A stretch of DNA of 64,000 nucleotides, taken from contig NZ_LNYY01000021.1 of assembly GCF_001468005.1 (NCBI RefSeq), positions 637 to 64,636 on the forward strand, written 5' to 3'. Shown piece after piece: positions 24,974 to 34,596 of this stretch; the first letter of the stretch is position 1, and every line of letters starts with the position of its first letter. Below the pieces are notes generated by a model. It had not been told where the DNA came from and made no database searches. It saw only the letters and a list, made by a program, of their open reading frames with translations. Source of the stretch: Legionella steelei (GTDB taxonomy: Bacteria; Pseudomonadota; Gammaproteobacteria; Legionellales; Legionellaceae). The translations under genes were made by a program, and so were the position numbers.

Positions 24974-27688
24974 GTGAAAAAATTTAAATTTCTAGGAAAT
25001 CAAACAATTTCTGTTCCTAATATCACTTTAACTACAAAGGATGGACATCAGTTTTCTTTTGACATCACACTTAACGCAACCAGTAAATTTGGCGTCTATT
25101 TTTTACAACGGATCAAAACACCTAGCGGACCAGCAACAGTAATTGGCGTATATAACGATAATTTATGGTTTTGGGTTGATGGTGACAAGGGAGTATCTTA
25201 CTGGGATCACATTCATAGCAATATTTTTGATTACTCTATTTTTTTTAGTAAAAATAACGATAACGATTACCCGGAAGAAGTTAAAAAAGCAATTCAATAC
25301 GCTCTTGGTGTGATTGAATTCACCTTTGATGGAAAATTCGATCTTTTATCTATATTAGCCAAAATAAATAAATTATCTCCAGAATTTCTCTGCTTATTAT
25401 TGGAAGCCGTTTTAACAAAAAATCCTCAAGAAATGAATCAACAACTTGATTTATTTTTTAAAGAGTTTGAACGTCTATCTGGTCTTGATATAGAAAGACT
25501 CGCAGAACTAGGCAGTTTAATCCCTGATCAAGAAAATAAATTGAATACTCATTTTATAACCGATACACCACTTGATGCACTTTCAGAAAAACATGCAGAA
25601 AATATTGATAGAGCAGCTTTGGATTGTCAAACATCTATTGATGTGATTAATGGTCAGATCAAACTATTGGATAAAAGTAACGTTCCACTCCTCTATGCTG
25701 ACTTAAACTCACTCAAATTAAATCTGGAAAAAAGCCTCAACAATTTAGAACAGGTTTCTCGGAAAATAAAAGCGATATCTACAGATACTGCTCACCTAAA
25801 AAAAGTGTATAACCTCCAACAATTCAATTCGCTATTGGAATTGATAATGAATTCCTTTTTAGAGTTTCAAATAAAGATGCCAGATACCCCTGGTGTTGAA
25901 TCCTATCTTGAAGGTGCAGCTAAAATCACCCAGTTTTTATACAATCACGGACATCATTTCTTTGAGAAAAGCGGAGAAGAACTTACCTATAATAAGGGCA
26001 AGCAAGAAAGTTCTGGGTCTTTAAACTTGCTTGAATTAATGTACCTCTTTTTACTATTAAGTGGAACTTACTCTGCCTCTTCAAATTTAAAAGCATGTGT
26101 CTATCTCAAATTATTAAAGGCGTTGAACATAAAACTCACTGAACATGAAAACATGCCCAACTCTTTTGATTTATTAAATTTCGTTACTGGAAATCCAGAT
26201 GGGTTTATCACGTTATATAGGCATTTCTTTGTCACAGAGGGACCATTGAAACAAAAAGTTGAAGAGCTTTTAAACAAGCAACATCCTATTTTATTAACTG
26301 AATTTGGTAAATTGACCCATTACTATGCCATCGCTTTAAAAACACGAAGTGAGGAACACTTTTTTGCTCATGCCCAATCTGCGATTAAATTAAATTTTAT
26401 TAAAGGAGCATATTACTTACGCCAAGCACTAAGTCAAGGTAATCCATTTGCAGCAGAAGAAATGGTTTCCTTCTTATCAAGCCAATATAGATTTCAAATG
26501 AATACTTTTGAAATGGAAAAAGATCTGGCTTTGTATTTTTTGAATAGAAAAGAATTCGTTAAAGCACGTTCTTATTTAGAGCGTGCGCTTCTATCCTTTG
26601 AAGACAAGAGAGGCAAGAACATATTAGACCAGTATGAATTGGAAGAGGAGGAATTGCGCTTAATACAGATTAAGATTGATATACTGCAAAAAAGCGGAAA
26701 TGAACAAAAACAAGCAATTGAAGAATTAGTACAACGCTCCAGACAGGATGGGCATAATCTGGCGTGGGATCTAGCGCGAGATCTATTGAATGAACTAAGT
26801 ACACAATTACCAGTTGTAGCCTTTGCTGCGGTAGTAGAATGGCATAAAACAGACATCAATAAACTCTCAGATGAATTACTAGAAATGGCAGCAAAAGAAA
26901 ATCCTGGGATCATCGCATGGTACCAGAATGATTACCAAGTGGTTTGTAAAAAACAAAATCCTGACCTTGGTTTAATCTTGAAAGCAGTAAAAGTTAATTT
27001 TGCTCCCGCCATTACTGATTTCAATGCATTACTCAAAAACTCCTATGGTTATGTCCGAGTTTATAAATATGAAATACTTTCACTTTTGTCTGACTTTAAT
27101 GTGTGGCAACACATTTCTCCAAGTAATATCACTTGGTTTATTTTTAGAACTTATATCGATTCAAATTTATTGAGAATTGATTTAAGTCAATTTATACAAT
27201 CATTGATACATGCCTCCTTTAACAATCCAGAAAAGCACCTGGATTACCTTACAACGGTACTTAAGAAGTTAAGTGCTTTAATTGATACCGGAGATCTAAT
27301 GTCTATTCTGTATGCAATTAAAAGAGTCGGGTCTTTTGCTAAAATGGATACCGAGGTACTGCAAGCAATAGCCCTAATCCTAATTGGAAGTCAATTCGAT
27401 AGTGATAAGTCAAAATTATATGAGATGGTTAATGCATTTCCAGGGTTGATACTGGCTTTATATGAGGATGCCAAAGCCTGGAATATCATAAAATCAAATC
27501 ACGACTTAGTAGATCTGTTGAATAAAACTTTAGATCATAATCCCAATGATCAAGATAAGGTGGAAACTTATGAGGGAACTGCATTGACTAGCCTTTCTCT
27601 ATTTAAACCTCCTAGTCATGATTCTGTAAACTCAACTCAGCCTCAGGAAATGCCTATGGAATCAAGTGATATAACTCCTCCACAATAA
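24974..27688 (+). CDS. Large orphan protein, effector candidate (904 residues)
   Basis: The GTG at 24974 is preferred because AAGGTG lies five bases upstream; a longer form could start at GTG 24941. The N-terminal ~90 residues look beta-rich. Residues ~220-285 are coiled-coil-like (ALDCQTSIDVINGQIKLLDK onwards). From ~480 to 600 there are TPR/Sel1-like helical repeats (LYFLNRKEFVKARSYLERAL). The last 25 residues are polar and contain QPQEMPMESSD, resembling the Glu-rich C-terminal signals of Dot/Icm substrates. No catalytic motif or signal peptide is seen. Secretion by Dot/Icm is inferred. Confidence 0.6.
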   Translation: MKKFKFLGNQTISVPNITLTTKDGHQFSFDITLNATSKFGVYFLQRIKTPSGPATVIGVYNDNLWFWVDGDKGVSYWDHIHSNIFDYSIFFSKNNDNDYPEEVKKAIQYALGVIEFTFDGKFDLLSILAKINKLSPEFLCLLLEAVLTKNPQEMNQQLDLFFKEFERLSGLDIERLAELGSLIPDQENKLNTHFITDTPLDALSEKHAENIDRAALDCQTSIDVINGQIKLLDKSNVPLLYADLNSLKLNLEKSLNNLEQVSRKIKAISTDTAHLKKVYNLQQFNSLLELIMNSFLEFQIKMPDTPGVESYLEGAAKITQFLYNHGHHFFEKSGEELTYNKGKQESSGSLNLLELMYLFLLLSGTYSASSNLKACVYLKLLKALNIKLTEHENMPNSFDLLNFVTGNPDGFITLYRHFFVTEGPLKQKVEELLNKQHPILLTEFGKLTHYYAIALKTRSEEHFFAHAQSAIKLNFIKGAYYLRQALSQGNPFAAEEMVSFLSSQYRFQMNTFEMEKDLALYFLNRKEFVKARSYLERALLSFEDKRGKNILDQYELEEEELRLIQIKIDILQKSGNEQKQAIEELVQRSRQDGHNLAWDLARDLLNELSTQLPVVAFAAVVEWHKTDINKLSDELLEMAAKENPGIIAWYQNDYQVVCKKQNPDLGLILKAVKVNFAPAITDFNALLKNSYGYVRVYKYEILSLLSDFNVWQHISPSNITWFIFRTYIDSNLLRIDLSQFIQSLIHASFNNPEKHLDYLTTVLKKLSALIDTGDLMSILYAIKRVGSFAKMDTEVLQAIALILIGSQFDSDKSKLYEMVNAFPGLILALYEDAKAWNIIKSNHDLVDLLNKTLDHNPNDQDKVETYEGTALTSLSLFKPPSHDSVNSTQPQEMPMESSDITPPQ

Positions 27689-27820
27689 ACTCTAAAATAA
27701 CATGGTCAGGGAAGAGTACATCTTTAGCAGGCGTAGCCAGACTGAAATTCCAAAGGATTGAAACCCGTGTTCTACTTCGTTTCACCCACACTACTCTTGC
27801 TGACGTGGTCTAATAGATTT

Positions 27821-28518
27821 TGACACCCCAGTTAAGAGATAATGTACTTAACTGGAGAAAAGAATGGTAGTAAGAAAGAAGTATTCAAAAGAATTTAAAC
27901 TTGATGCAGTGAGTCTTGTATTAGATCAAGGCTATGGTTGCACAGAGGCAGCTAAAAGTTTGGGGATTCATCAGCCCTTCTTAGCCGCTGGATTAGAGAG
28001 CACCAAGAACCGGATGGTCAGGCATTTAGAGGCAACGGAAAGCTGAATGCAGAACAAACAGAAATACGCCGGTTAAAAGAAGAAAATAAACGCCTAAAGA
28101 TGGAGAAAGAAATATTAAAAAAGGCGGCGGTCTTCTTTGCTCAGGAAACGAAGTAAAATACTCGTTTATTGCCCAACACAAGAAGATCTGGCCTGTTGGC
28201 GTGTGGTGCCAACTACTGGGCGTAACTCGGCAAGGCTATTATAGCTATCAAAAACGGCAGAACAGTAAGCCTAAAGCTCCCCTACATGATGAATTGATAG
28301 AGTGGGTAAAAAAGATAGCTGAGTCGAGTCATTATTGTTATGGAAGTCGCCGAATGAGAAAGGCATTAAATGCATTGGGCTATCCTGTAGGACGACGAAG
28401 AACTCAAAGCTTAATGAAAGAAGCAGAGGTTTTTGTTCGTTACCGGAAAAAATACAAAGTCACTACAAACAGCAAACACAAGCAACCGGTTTATGAAAAT
28501 GTTTTAAATAGGCAATTT
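27821..28518 (+). mobile_element. IS3-family insertion sequence, right end lost
   Basis: The left end begins near TGACACCCCAGTTAAG. A hairpin (CCAGTTAAG / CTTAACTGG, 27828-27855) precedes orfA. Both transposase frames are damaged, and homology stops around 28518, before the DDE catalytic core, so the element is dead. Confidence 0.7.
27864..28156 (+). pseudogene. IS3 transposase OrfA, frameshifted
   Basis: Starts MVVRKKYSKEFKLDAVSLVL and contains the OrfA helix-turn-helix (CTEAAKSLGIH). After codon ~38 one base is missing: the continuation SRWIREHQEPDGQAF and the leucine zipper (EIRRLKEENKRLKMEKEILK) lie in another frame and end at TAA 28154-28156. OrfA normally binds the IS ends. Confidence 0.75.
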
Positions 28519-28596
28519 CATGAAGGGTTTTGTCGCAGAAAATCTCAGACTCTGTTAGAGTTGCACATTTTTGGGAATTATCTCAAATTAAGATAA
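28201..28596 (+). pseudogene. IS3 transposase OrfB, truncated
   Basis: The frame opens from about 28152 (KYSFIAQHKKIWPVGVW) in the -1 frame relative to OrfA, as in IS3 frameshift fusions. It carries the HTH_21-type region (LGVTRQGYYSYQKR, YGSRRMRKALNALGYPVGRRR). Family homology ends at NVLNRQFH; the remaining residues are unrelated and the rve/DDE integrase core is missing. Confidence 0.72.
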
Positions 28597-28709
28597 GAGC
28601 TTCATTTGAGACAAAAAATAACCACACAAAAGACAAATCGATCCATTATCTCACCAAGTAATCTTTATTAACTATACTTAGCATATCAAAACTTATCTTT
28701 CAGATTCCT

Positions 28710-31700
28710 ATGCAACATCAAAATATAGATCCATTCTTGGAAACAGCCATATTATCTGGAAATATAAATGCTCTGAAGTTTCATCTTGATGAAATGGATT
28801 TGAGTAAAACCGTGCTGCTCAAAGAGTATTTACAGTTGGCAGTGGATAATAAACAAGTCTATTCCATATTCTACATCCTAAATAAAATGAGAACATTGAA
28901 GCAAATTAGTGGAATGGAATTTCTCAATGAAGCAGTTAAGTATTGTTCTTTGTATGATTTTAATTTTTTGATGGGATTTGAGAGAATCAATTTAAGTTCT
29001 GAATTTAGCAGTATAGACAATATCAAAAAATTAAATCCTAAAACCATTCAATTTATCCTTAAATCTCCCGGAGCATATTCAACTACTTTTATGAGACAAT
29101 TGTTCACATTACCACTGCATTCATTAATAAAAGATAATGTACTCTTTGATGCATTAGAAATATGTTTTTCAAGATATCGAATTAATTTTATGGCAGATCT
29201 TGCTAGTCTTCAGCCTCATGAGATTGAATCTCTGCTTAATAATGAGAATACTTTCGGCCTTCTCAGTTGGTGTCTTGCCTCTGGGGTTAACCCACAAATT
29301 ATTCATGATATAGCAACGAAGAAAAATGCTGATTTACTGAGTATTGTGTTAATAGCTGCCAGTTATCCTAATTCTAAATTTACTAAGGAATCGGTATTAA
29401 AACTACTTCAACAACTTGACCCTAAAATTTTCATAGCCAATGAAACGCATATTCTCCTTGCTGAAAAATTAAATAATGTTGAATTATACAAAGCTATTTT
29501 AAAACTATCCGAACAAGGTAGCGAGATTAAAATTGAAAATATTCAATATGATAAAAACAAGCTTGCTCATGTTAAAACCCTTCAAGGTGCCTTAAGAGTG
29601 TCTCAAAGAGCTGATGAGCTCTATCCTAAAATATTTGGTGTAAATCAACCTTATTCATTCTGGATGACCGATAAGCCAATGAATCGATTTCATGCTTTAT
29701 TAGAAAATAAGGAACAGGATAAAGTAAAAAAAATGCTAGGCTATCTTGCTGTTAAATTTATTGATGAACATCATATTATCATGCCATCACTCGCATCCCC
29801 CCTTTTTTTAGCAACTACCACTACGACCCAACATGTTAGTACTGTGGTTAATTTTGAGAGCATTATGAATTCTGGTTATTTACTATCGGAAACGGCGCGA
29901 ACAGATCTAGGAATTATGGGAATGCCTACCGTTATGAATGATGAAGATAGAAAGTTATTGGATCAACAATTAGTTTGTACTGCCCCCTATTTAACAGCAT
30001 TCAACTCAACGAATTATTTTTGCCAAATTAAACTAAAACTATATGATATGCCTCTGTCTTATTTAAAGCATTCGGTCATTAAGTTAGGTGATTACGTTGC
30101 TCGATCAAGAATACCATTTAGCGCGAATCTTACACCAAATGTGGCTATTAGTAGTCAATTTGATGATAAAACAAAAAGTTGCAGGTATACATTCACATTA
30201 GATGGTAATGATAGTATTTCAGTTGACATTGCAGGCAAAGATGAAATATTTCATGGGATCAATGGATTTAAAGAATCACTATGTCATATTTTTTATATTA
30301 TTAATTCCCTACCTGATACAGACCTCGGAAAAAAAATAAAGAATAACATTGTTGACCATTTTACATCACTGCAACAACAAAATGGTTTAAGTAATCATTT
30401 AAATGCAATTAATGAGCAATTATTTAAATTTATGGAAATTGATTTCACAAGAGGATTGCCATTATCTTTCGAGTACCTCCAGGCGTTTATATTTAATACC
30501 TATAACCCTCCTCAAATAGTCTCAATCGATGCTCTGGAAGATCTCATTAAAAGAGGTAGTCCGCAGAATTTTAAAATGTTCTTTAGTCAATTTCCTTTTC
30601 TTAAAACAGCGTTTATTTTTTCTGAAATGATTAAAATGGCACCGCCTAATCGATTAGCTGAAGTGATGCAGGTACTTGAAGAAACATCACCAAGCACCTA
30701 TTTGGCAGCACGGGCCCATCTGAACGATTTCTTGAATGCTAGACCGGCCGAAGTACATGAATACGCAGTAAAACTCAGTTTAAAAGAAAGTAAACACTCT
30801 CAACATAATCTTGGAGCATTAGCGAAACATTTACAAACGACTCTTGCTGACCCATCTATGAAAGAAGAACGTCTTAAATTAATGAATCAGTATAAAGATC
30901 AAGTCATTGCATTACGAAATTATTTAAGAACCATGTATGCAGACATTACCTTTGCAGGTAATAATTCCAAAATGAGAGAGATACTAACTAATCCAGATAT
31001 TATTTATGCTTTTACTAAAAATAATCAGGGAGTTTTAGCGGCTATTCTAGCCTTTGAAATTGAAGCGAAACTTAATCATCAACAATCGAAGGAAACCTTC
31101 ATAACTACTATAGAAAGCCAACAATCTCTTGTTAAGGTAGATTACACATTGGGAACAGTTTTGCTTAATGCCTTATCTATGCCTCAATTTTTTGTTGGCT
31201 CTGCTCCACTGAATACCCCGGTACAATCAGATGAAAAGAAAATATTGACTCTTTACATTCAACAAAAATTAATGGTAGATAATTTACTGCAACCCATTGA
31301 AGAAAGCTTAATTAATTTAAACGCTCAATACGATCCAAAAATTCAATTGAATGAATATTTATATCCTGATCATGATCAATATTTGTCTTACAAGCCCGAG
31401 GACTGGAAATCAAACGAATATCAGGAGCTTTTAAGTGTACTCTATGAGCACATTAGTGATGAGTCGTTTTCTGCTAACCCAGATATTCCACGTGAAGTAA
31501 ATCATGGCATGCATCGACTTCTTTCAAAAATGTACCCAAATGAAACGATTGCTTTTGATGCGGATAATAAGCTATTTGTTTTGAATAATATCAGCTCAGA
31601 TGAGTTACTTAGCCATTTTCTTAGCTCTTCTTATCTACTAGAAACCTATATCTCGCATTTACTGTTTGATACCTTGCATTTTGGTGTTGCCTTAACGCGA

Positions 31701-31913
31701 CAAAATGATATTTGTAAAATTCAGTTAAACGATAAAATAGTATCGTTTAACGATTTGATTAGCTCTGCAATGCAAGAATTAACTAAAGTCGGTGTCAACT
31801 CCAGCAATGCTATTGTTGCAGAACAATTAGCATTGAGAGTTAAAATGTTAGAAAGCTGGTGTATCACTCACGATAAATTAAGTCCAAGTCAAAATATATT
31901 ATCTAACCCATGA
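28710..31913 (+). CDS. Very large orphan protein, effector candidate (1067 residues)
   Basis: No signal peptide or membrane helix. The N-terminus (DPFLETAILSGNINALKFHL) resembles the first ankyrin-type helix pair. Helical repeats continue to ~300. Around residue 375 the sequence HVSTVVNFESIMNSGYLLS resembles the His-x-Thr/Ser...Ile...Gly motif of DarT/RNA-phosphotransferase-like ADP-ribosyl folds, and KLGDYV follows at ~459; this link is weak. The C-terminal 450 residues are helical. The size, lack of homologues known to me and location beside another such gene suggest a host-directed effector. It follows the IS3 relic by ~110 bases. Confidence 0.55.
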   Translation: MQHQNIDPFLETAILSGNINALKFHLDEMDLSKTVLLKEYLQLAVDNKQVYSIFYILNKMRTLKQISGMEFLNEAVKYCSLYDFNFLMGFERINLSSEFSSIDNIKKLNPKTIQFILKSPGAYSTTFMRQLFTLPLHSLIKDNVLFDALEICFSRYRINFMADLASLQPHEIESLLNNENTFGLLSWCLASGVNPQIIHDIATKKNADLLSIVLIAASYPNSKFTKESVLKLLQQLDPKIFIANETHILLAEKLNNVELYKAILKLSEQGSEIKIENIQYDKNKLAHVKTLQGALRVSQRADELYPKIFGVNQPYSFWMTDKPMNRFHALLENKEQDKVKKMLGYLAVKFIDEHHIIMPSLASPLFLATTTTTQHVSTVVNFESIMNSGYLLSETARTDLGIMGMPTVMNDEDRKLLDQQLVCTAPYLTAFNSTNYFCQIKLKLYDMPLSYLKHSVIKLGDYVARSRIPFSANLTPNVAISSQFDDKTKSCRYTFTLDGNDSISVDIAGKDEIFHGINGFKESLCHIFYIINSLPDTDLGKKIKNNIVDHFTSLQQQNGLSNHLNAINEQLFKFMEIDFTRGLPLSFEYLQAFIFNTYNPPQIVSIDALEDLIKRGSPQNFKMFFSQFPFLKTAFIFSEMIKMAPPNRLAEVMQVLEETSPSTYLAARAHLNDFLNARPAEVHEYAVKLSLKESKHSQHNLGALAKHLQTTLADPSMKEERLKLMNQYKDQVIALRNYLRTMYADITFAGNNSKMREILTNPDIIYAFTKNNQGVLAAILAFEIEAKLNHQQSKETFITTIESQQSLVKVDYTLGTVLLNALSMPQFFVGSAPLNTPVQSDEKKILTLYIQQKLMVDNLLQPIEESLINLNAQYDPKIQLNEYLYPDHDQYLSYKPEDWKSNEYQELLSVLYEHISDESFSANPDIPREVNHGMHRLLSKMYPNETIAFDADNKLFVLNNISSDELLSHFLSSSYLLETYISHLLFDTLHFGVALTRQNDICKIQLNDKIVSFNDLISSAMQELTKVGVNSSNAIVAEQLALRVKMLESWCITHDKLSPSQNILSNP

Positions 31914-31923
31914 GATGGTTGAT

Positions 31924-32082
31924 TTATGAGTCAAGAACTTTTTGAATCATATGCTGTTTGCTGCTTACAGCTAGTTTTAATTTTACCTGATTAATATATT
32001 CTCTAACTGTTCGAGGTGAAATTAAGAGTTTTTTGCCTATTTCTTTGACCGTAAAACCTTTTACTGTGTATTCAAGAATGGA
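31924..32082 (-). pseudogene. LuxR-type HTH fragment
   Basis: The minus strand encodes KGFTVKEIGKKLLISPRTVR followed by EYINQVKLKLAVSSKQ and a stop, the C-terminal helix-turn-helix and dimer helix of a LuxR regulator. A stop lies directly upstream in frame and no N-terminal domain is present. It is a relic similar to, but not identical with, the regulator at 23867. Confidence 0.72.
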
Positions 32083-32218
32083 TTATAAATTTCTTTACCT
32101 ATGAGAATGAAGATCTAAGAAACCCTGCATTTGAAATATATGGGAATAATTGTGAACTTACTGTAGTGAATATGACTCAAAGATAATTTTGGGGTTTCGT
32201 GTTCCGTATTAGATGTGT

Positions 32219-32288
32219 ATCCCAGATTAGACACAGTCACCATCTGGGATTAATACGATGTTCCCGTATTACGCTACGCCAATACGGG
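32219..32288. repeat. Two REP-like hairpins
   Basis: Inverted repeat ATCCCAGAT / ATCTGGGAT (32219-32250) is followed by CCCGTATT / AATACGGG (32263-32288) around ACGCTACGCC. The second has the look of the dispersed CCCG...CGGG intergenic elements common in gammaproteobacteria. They may stabilise the 3' end of converging transcripts. Confidence 0.55.
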
Positions 32289-32337
32289 CTACATATAAGA
32301 GTTTCAGTTGACACCATTGCATGAAAGATTACATCTT

Positions 32338-33045
32338 CTAACTGGGGTAGTTAGGGTTACCTGTAACACCACCCGGACAATATGTAATTTGATAGCTTGT
32401 TTGTTTGCCTGACTCATTACATGTAAAAGAAGATGATGCATCATCATGATTATAAGAATAGGCTGTTGGGCATGCATTTTTAAACCAAGAAATACGCGGA
32501 TAGACAGCAGCTTCCCAATCCGTATTATCGGCAAGACATGGTGAAACCTGTGCAGTAATACCTGGACTCCAATTATGGCAGCCACATACTAGGTATGTAA
32601 ACGCATAACCTGACTGCAGTGCTCCTGTAGATGTTGGAGTGCATCCCCACATGTCTGTAAAGTTTGCTGGTAAACCTGTCGCTGGATTTGTACCATAGCC
32701 AGGCGCAGGTTGTGCTGGTAAGGTATTGCCTAATCCAAAATCAGTATAAAGATTTATTGCTCCCCACTGACCTGCTGATGGATACCCTGTATAGGTGAGT
32801 ACGTTGGTATAACCTAAGAAAGGAGCACATAAACGATTCCACTTGCCCGTTCCGGAGTCAAATCCCATCCCGCAATACTCATTGGCACTGCAATCGGAAG
32901 AACTTGTACAGCCTGTTGCTGTTCCTCCTACAACTGCCGTGTAATTTGGTGGGTCATCGACGCCCCCTGTATTAGGCGTTGAAAACTTCCAAGGACAAGC
33001 ACCTAAACCTGTGGCTTGGGCAAAACAGATTATTGTTTGAGTCAA
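32338..33045 (-). pseudogene. Thaumatin-family protein, N-terminus lost
   Basis: 235 residues with the Cys-rich thaumatin C-terminal half: CSSD-type loop (TSSSDCSANEYCGMGFD), WGCTPT, and the closing ACPTAYSYNHDDASSSFTC plus YQITYCPGG. Thaumatin-like proteins are normally secreted and disulfide-bonded. Here the signal peptide and first strands are missing, because the sequence breaks at ~33040 against an unrelated HsdS fragment. The Met used by the frame lies in the junction and is probably not a natural start. Confidence 0.7.
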
Positions 33046-33357
33046 CGCTTATTTGCAATTAGAGCAAATCAAAAATTTGTATTATCTATATACTTATATT
33101 ATGAATTATCAAAAGGTCATGGTTTCTCTCAAATATTAGGTAGTTTAAGTGGAAGTACTGTATTTGGTATCAGGCAGGATGTTCTTCGAACAATTAAAAT
33201 AGTAATTCCTGACTTAAGTTTACAGCAACGGTTTGATGAGACCGTATTACCGCAATTAAAGCAAATTAAAAATTTGGAAGAAGAAAATAGGCAATTGGCA
33301 AAGTTACGAGAATGGTTAATACCTATGTTAATGAATGGGCAAATTTCTGTGAAATAA
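33040..33357 (+). pseudogene. HsdS C-terminal fragment
   Basis: From QRLFAIRANQKF onward this is the end of a type I restriction specificity subunit: GSTVFGIRQDVLRTIKIVIP is the usual end of a target-recognition domain, followed by the coiled-coil spacer (LKQIKNLEEENRQLAKLREW) and LIPMLMNGQISVK. Only the last ~105 residues survive. It is not related by position to the complete hsdS at 44050. Confidence 0.75.
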
Positions 33358-33505
33358 GAGGATATATTTTTTTCGGCCATAATTTGAACTGGTTTAGTTT
33401 GACGAGTGCTTATACATGATATCCAGCACATTGTTTTGGCTAATTTTTGGACTCATAGCCTATAGATATCATGTGCTTTATGGTATCGACGCGACGATAA
33501 AATCA

Positions 33506-34221
33506 TTAGCTGATACGAGCTTGAATACGCTCTTTCTCCCTTATTTGAACTTGAATCTCAGTATACAGTTGAGCTTCGAGATTATCTTTATCCGTTACTG
33601 TTACTACAAGAGCATACGATTCTGCTTCGGAGCATAATGTTTTCCCCCATTCTCTGTCTTGCCTGGTAACTACCACAAACCATTTTTCAGAGGGGTTCAA
33701 TTGTTTAAATTCCCAATAAGAAGATTGAACAGTACCTTTATCTCGTTGTTGTGCGCTGATAGTTCTATTGCTGATTGAAGCATCATTTAGAGTATCTTTA
33801 TCTTTTTGCATTTCACGATCAAAATGTTGCGCAACTTTTTCTAATGATTCCCCTTTAACGAGACGAAAATTTATCTTTGTAGCCTGGTATACAAGGCGAG
33901 TAGTGCGTACTGGAGGAGAATAGGCTAGGGATACATGTAGTTCTCGTTTTGCTCTTTTACTTCGTAAAAAATCAACAGGCAACGGTAATCAAAAAATTGG
34001 CACTTATCATTCTCAATTGTGTCTTCTGCAATCAATATTACTGCATTTTCAGTTGATCGATATAAGTTATCTTCATTGACCTTTCCATATCCTACAATAT
34101 CCCTTATTAATTCACGCTTCTTCGTTTGATTATTATTTTTATATTGTTCGACAAACTCTTCAGGAAAAGTATCTAAACAAATTTGAGGGATTTCTGCCTG
34201 ATTAACAAGTAATGCTCGCAA
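33506..34221 (-). pseudogene. S8 (subtilisin-like) peptidase C-terminal part, frameshifted
   Basis: Two minus-strand frames join into one C-terminal region: 34221-33980 (RALLVNQAEIPQ, DIVGYGKVNEDNLYRSTENA) and 33982-33506 (PVDFLRSKRAKRELHVSLAY onward). This matches the tail of the large S8 peptidases found with AAA ATPases in accessory regions. One missing base near 33980 breaks the frame. The catalytic Asp-His-Ser part is lost where the element ends at 34223. Recognition is by remembered family pattern. Confidence 0.6.
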
Positions 34222-34222
34222 T

Positions 34223-34303
34223 AAATCCCCATAATTCCTCTTAATAATTGAGTTTGAAATGTGAAGTATTATGAAGTAACTTATTGATTTTAATATATTT
34301 TAT
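34223..34303. repeat. Element right end, type R1 (copy 2)
   Basis: Matches 15421-15501 over ~80 bp up to the tRNA repeat. The identical placement of these blocks next to repeats 2 and 3 shows that elements B and C have the same kind of right end. Confidence 0.65.
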
Positions 34304-34348
34304 TGGTGGGCCCACTAGGACTTGAACCTAGGACCAACGGATTATGAG
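34304..34348 (-). repeat. tRNA 3'-end attachment repeat, copy 3
   Basis: A 45-bp sequence identical to copy 4. Minus strand: anticodon loop CTCATAA, variable loop, T stem-loop CTAGG-TTCAAGT-CCTAG, acceptor strand GGGCCC and ACCA. The anticodon CAU fits tRNA-Met or tRNA-Ile2. The sequence to the right does not form the 5' half, so it is an att site and not a gene. Confidence 0.85.
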
Positions 34349-34464
34349 TTATATGTGATTAACAAATGCTCATCAATGCCAACAAATAACAATAATTCAA
34401 TCAAGAGCTTAGCTTAAAACTGTTATTCCTGTCTATTGTAGATTATCGCTATTTTTTATCTGTG

Positions 34465-34483
34465 AGTGCCCCACCAGTGCCCC
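34465..34483. promoter_or_regulatory. Integrase arm-type boxes at left end of element D
   Basis: AGTGCCCC at 34465-34472 and 34476-34483, 11 bp apart. Equivalent pairs occur at 9381, 42500 (inverted) and 50465. The position ~115 bases inside the attachment repeat fits P' arm sites. No gene lies between 34349 and 34596. Confidence 0.6.
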
Positions 34484-34596
34484 ATGAATTTTATAAGTTT
34501 GCTTGATTATTTTGACGTTAAGTCAGATTTTAATAGTTGACGGTTGTTCTTTTTATAGTCTATTAATTGATTTAACCTCATGGATTTGGATATACA

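Larger units (their letters stand above)
15502..34348. mobile_element. Integrative element C (P4-type integrase)
   Basis: Bounded by tRNA repeats 2 and 3, with a P4-type integrase just inside the left repeat. Cargo: secreted proteins, a regulator/nucleotidyltransferase/phosphoesterase cassette, a replication module and effector-sized genes. Many genes near its right end are fragments, so the right half is decaying. No conjugation genes remain. Confidence 0.55.

Noticed and set aside
32304-32585. 93-residue minus-strand frame
   Set aside because: It is the shifted frame of the thaumatin-like gene with no codon logic of its own.
33416-33637. 73-residue plus-strand frame
   Set aside because: Antisense to the S8 peptidase fragment; composition is that of a shadow frame.
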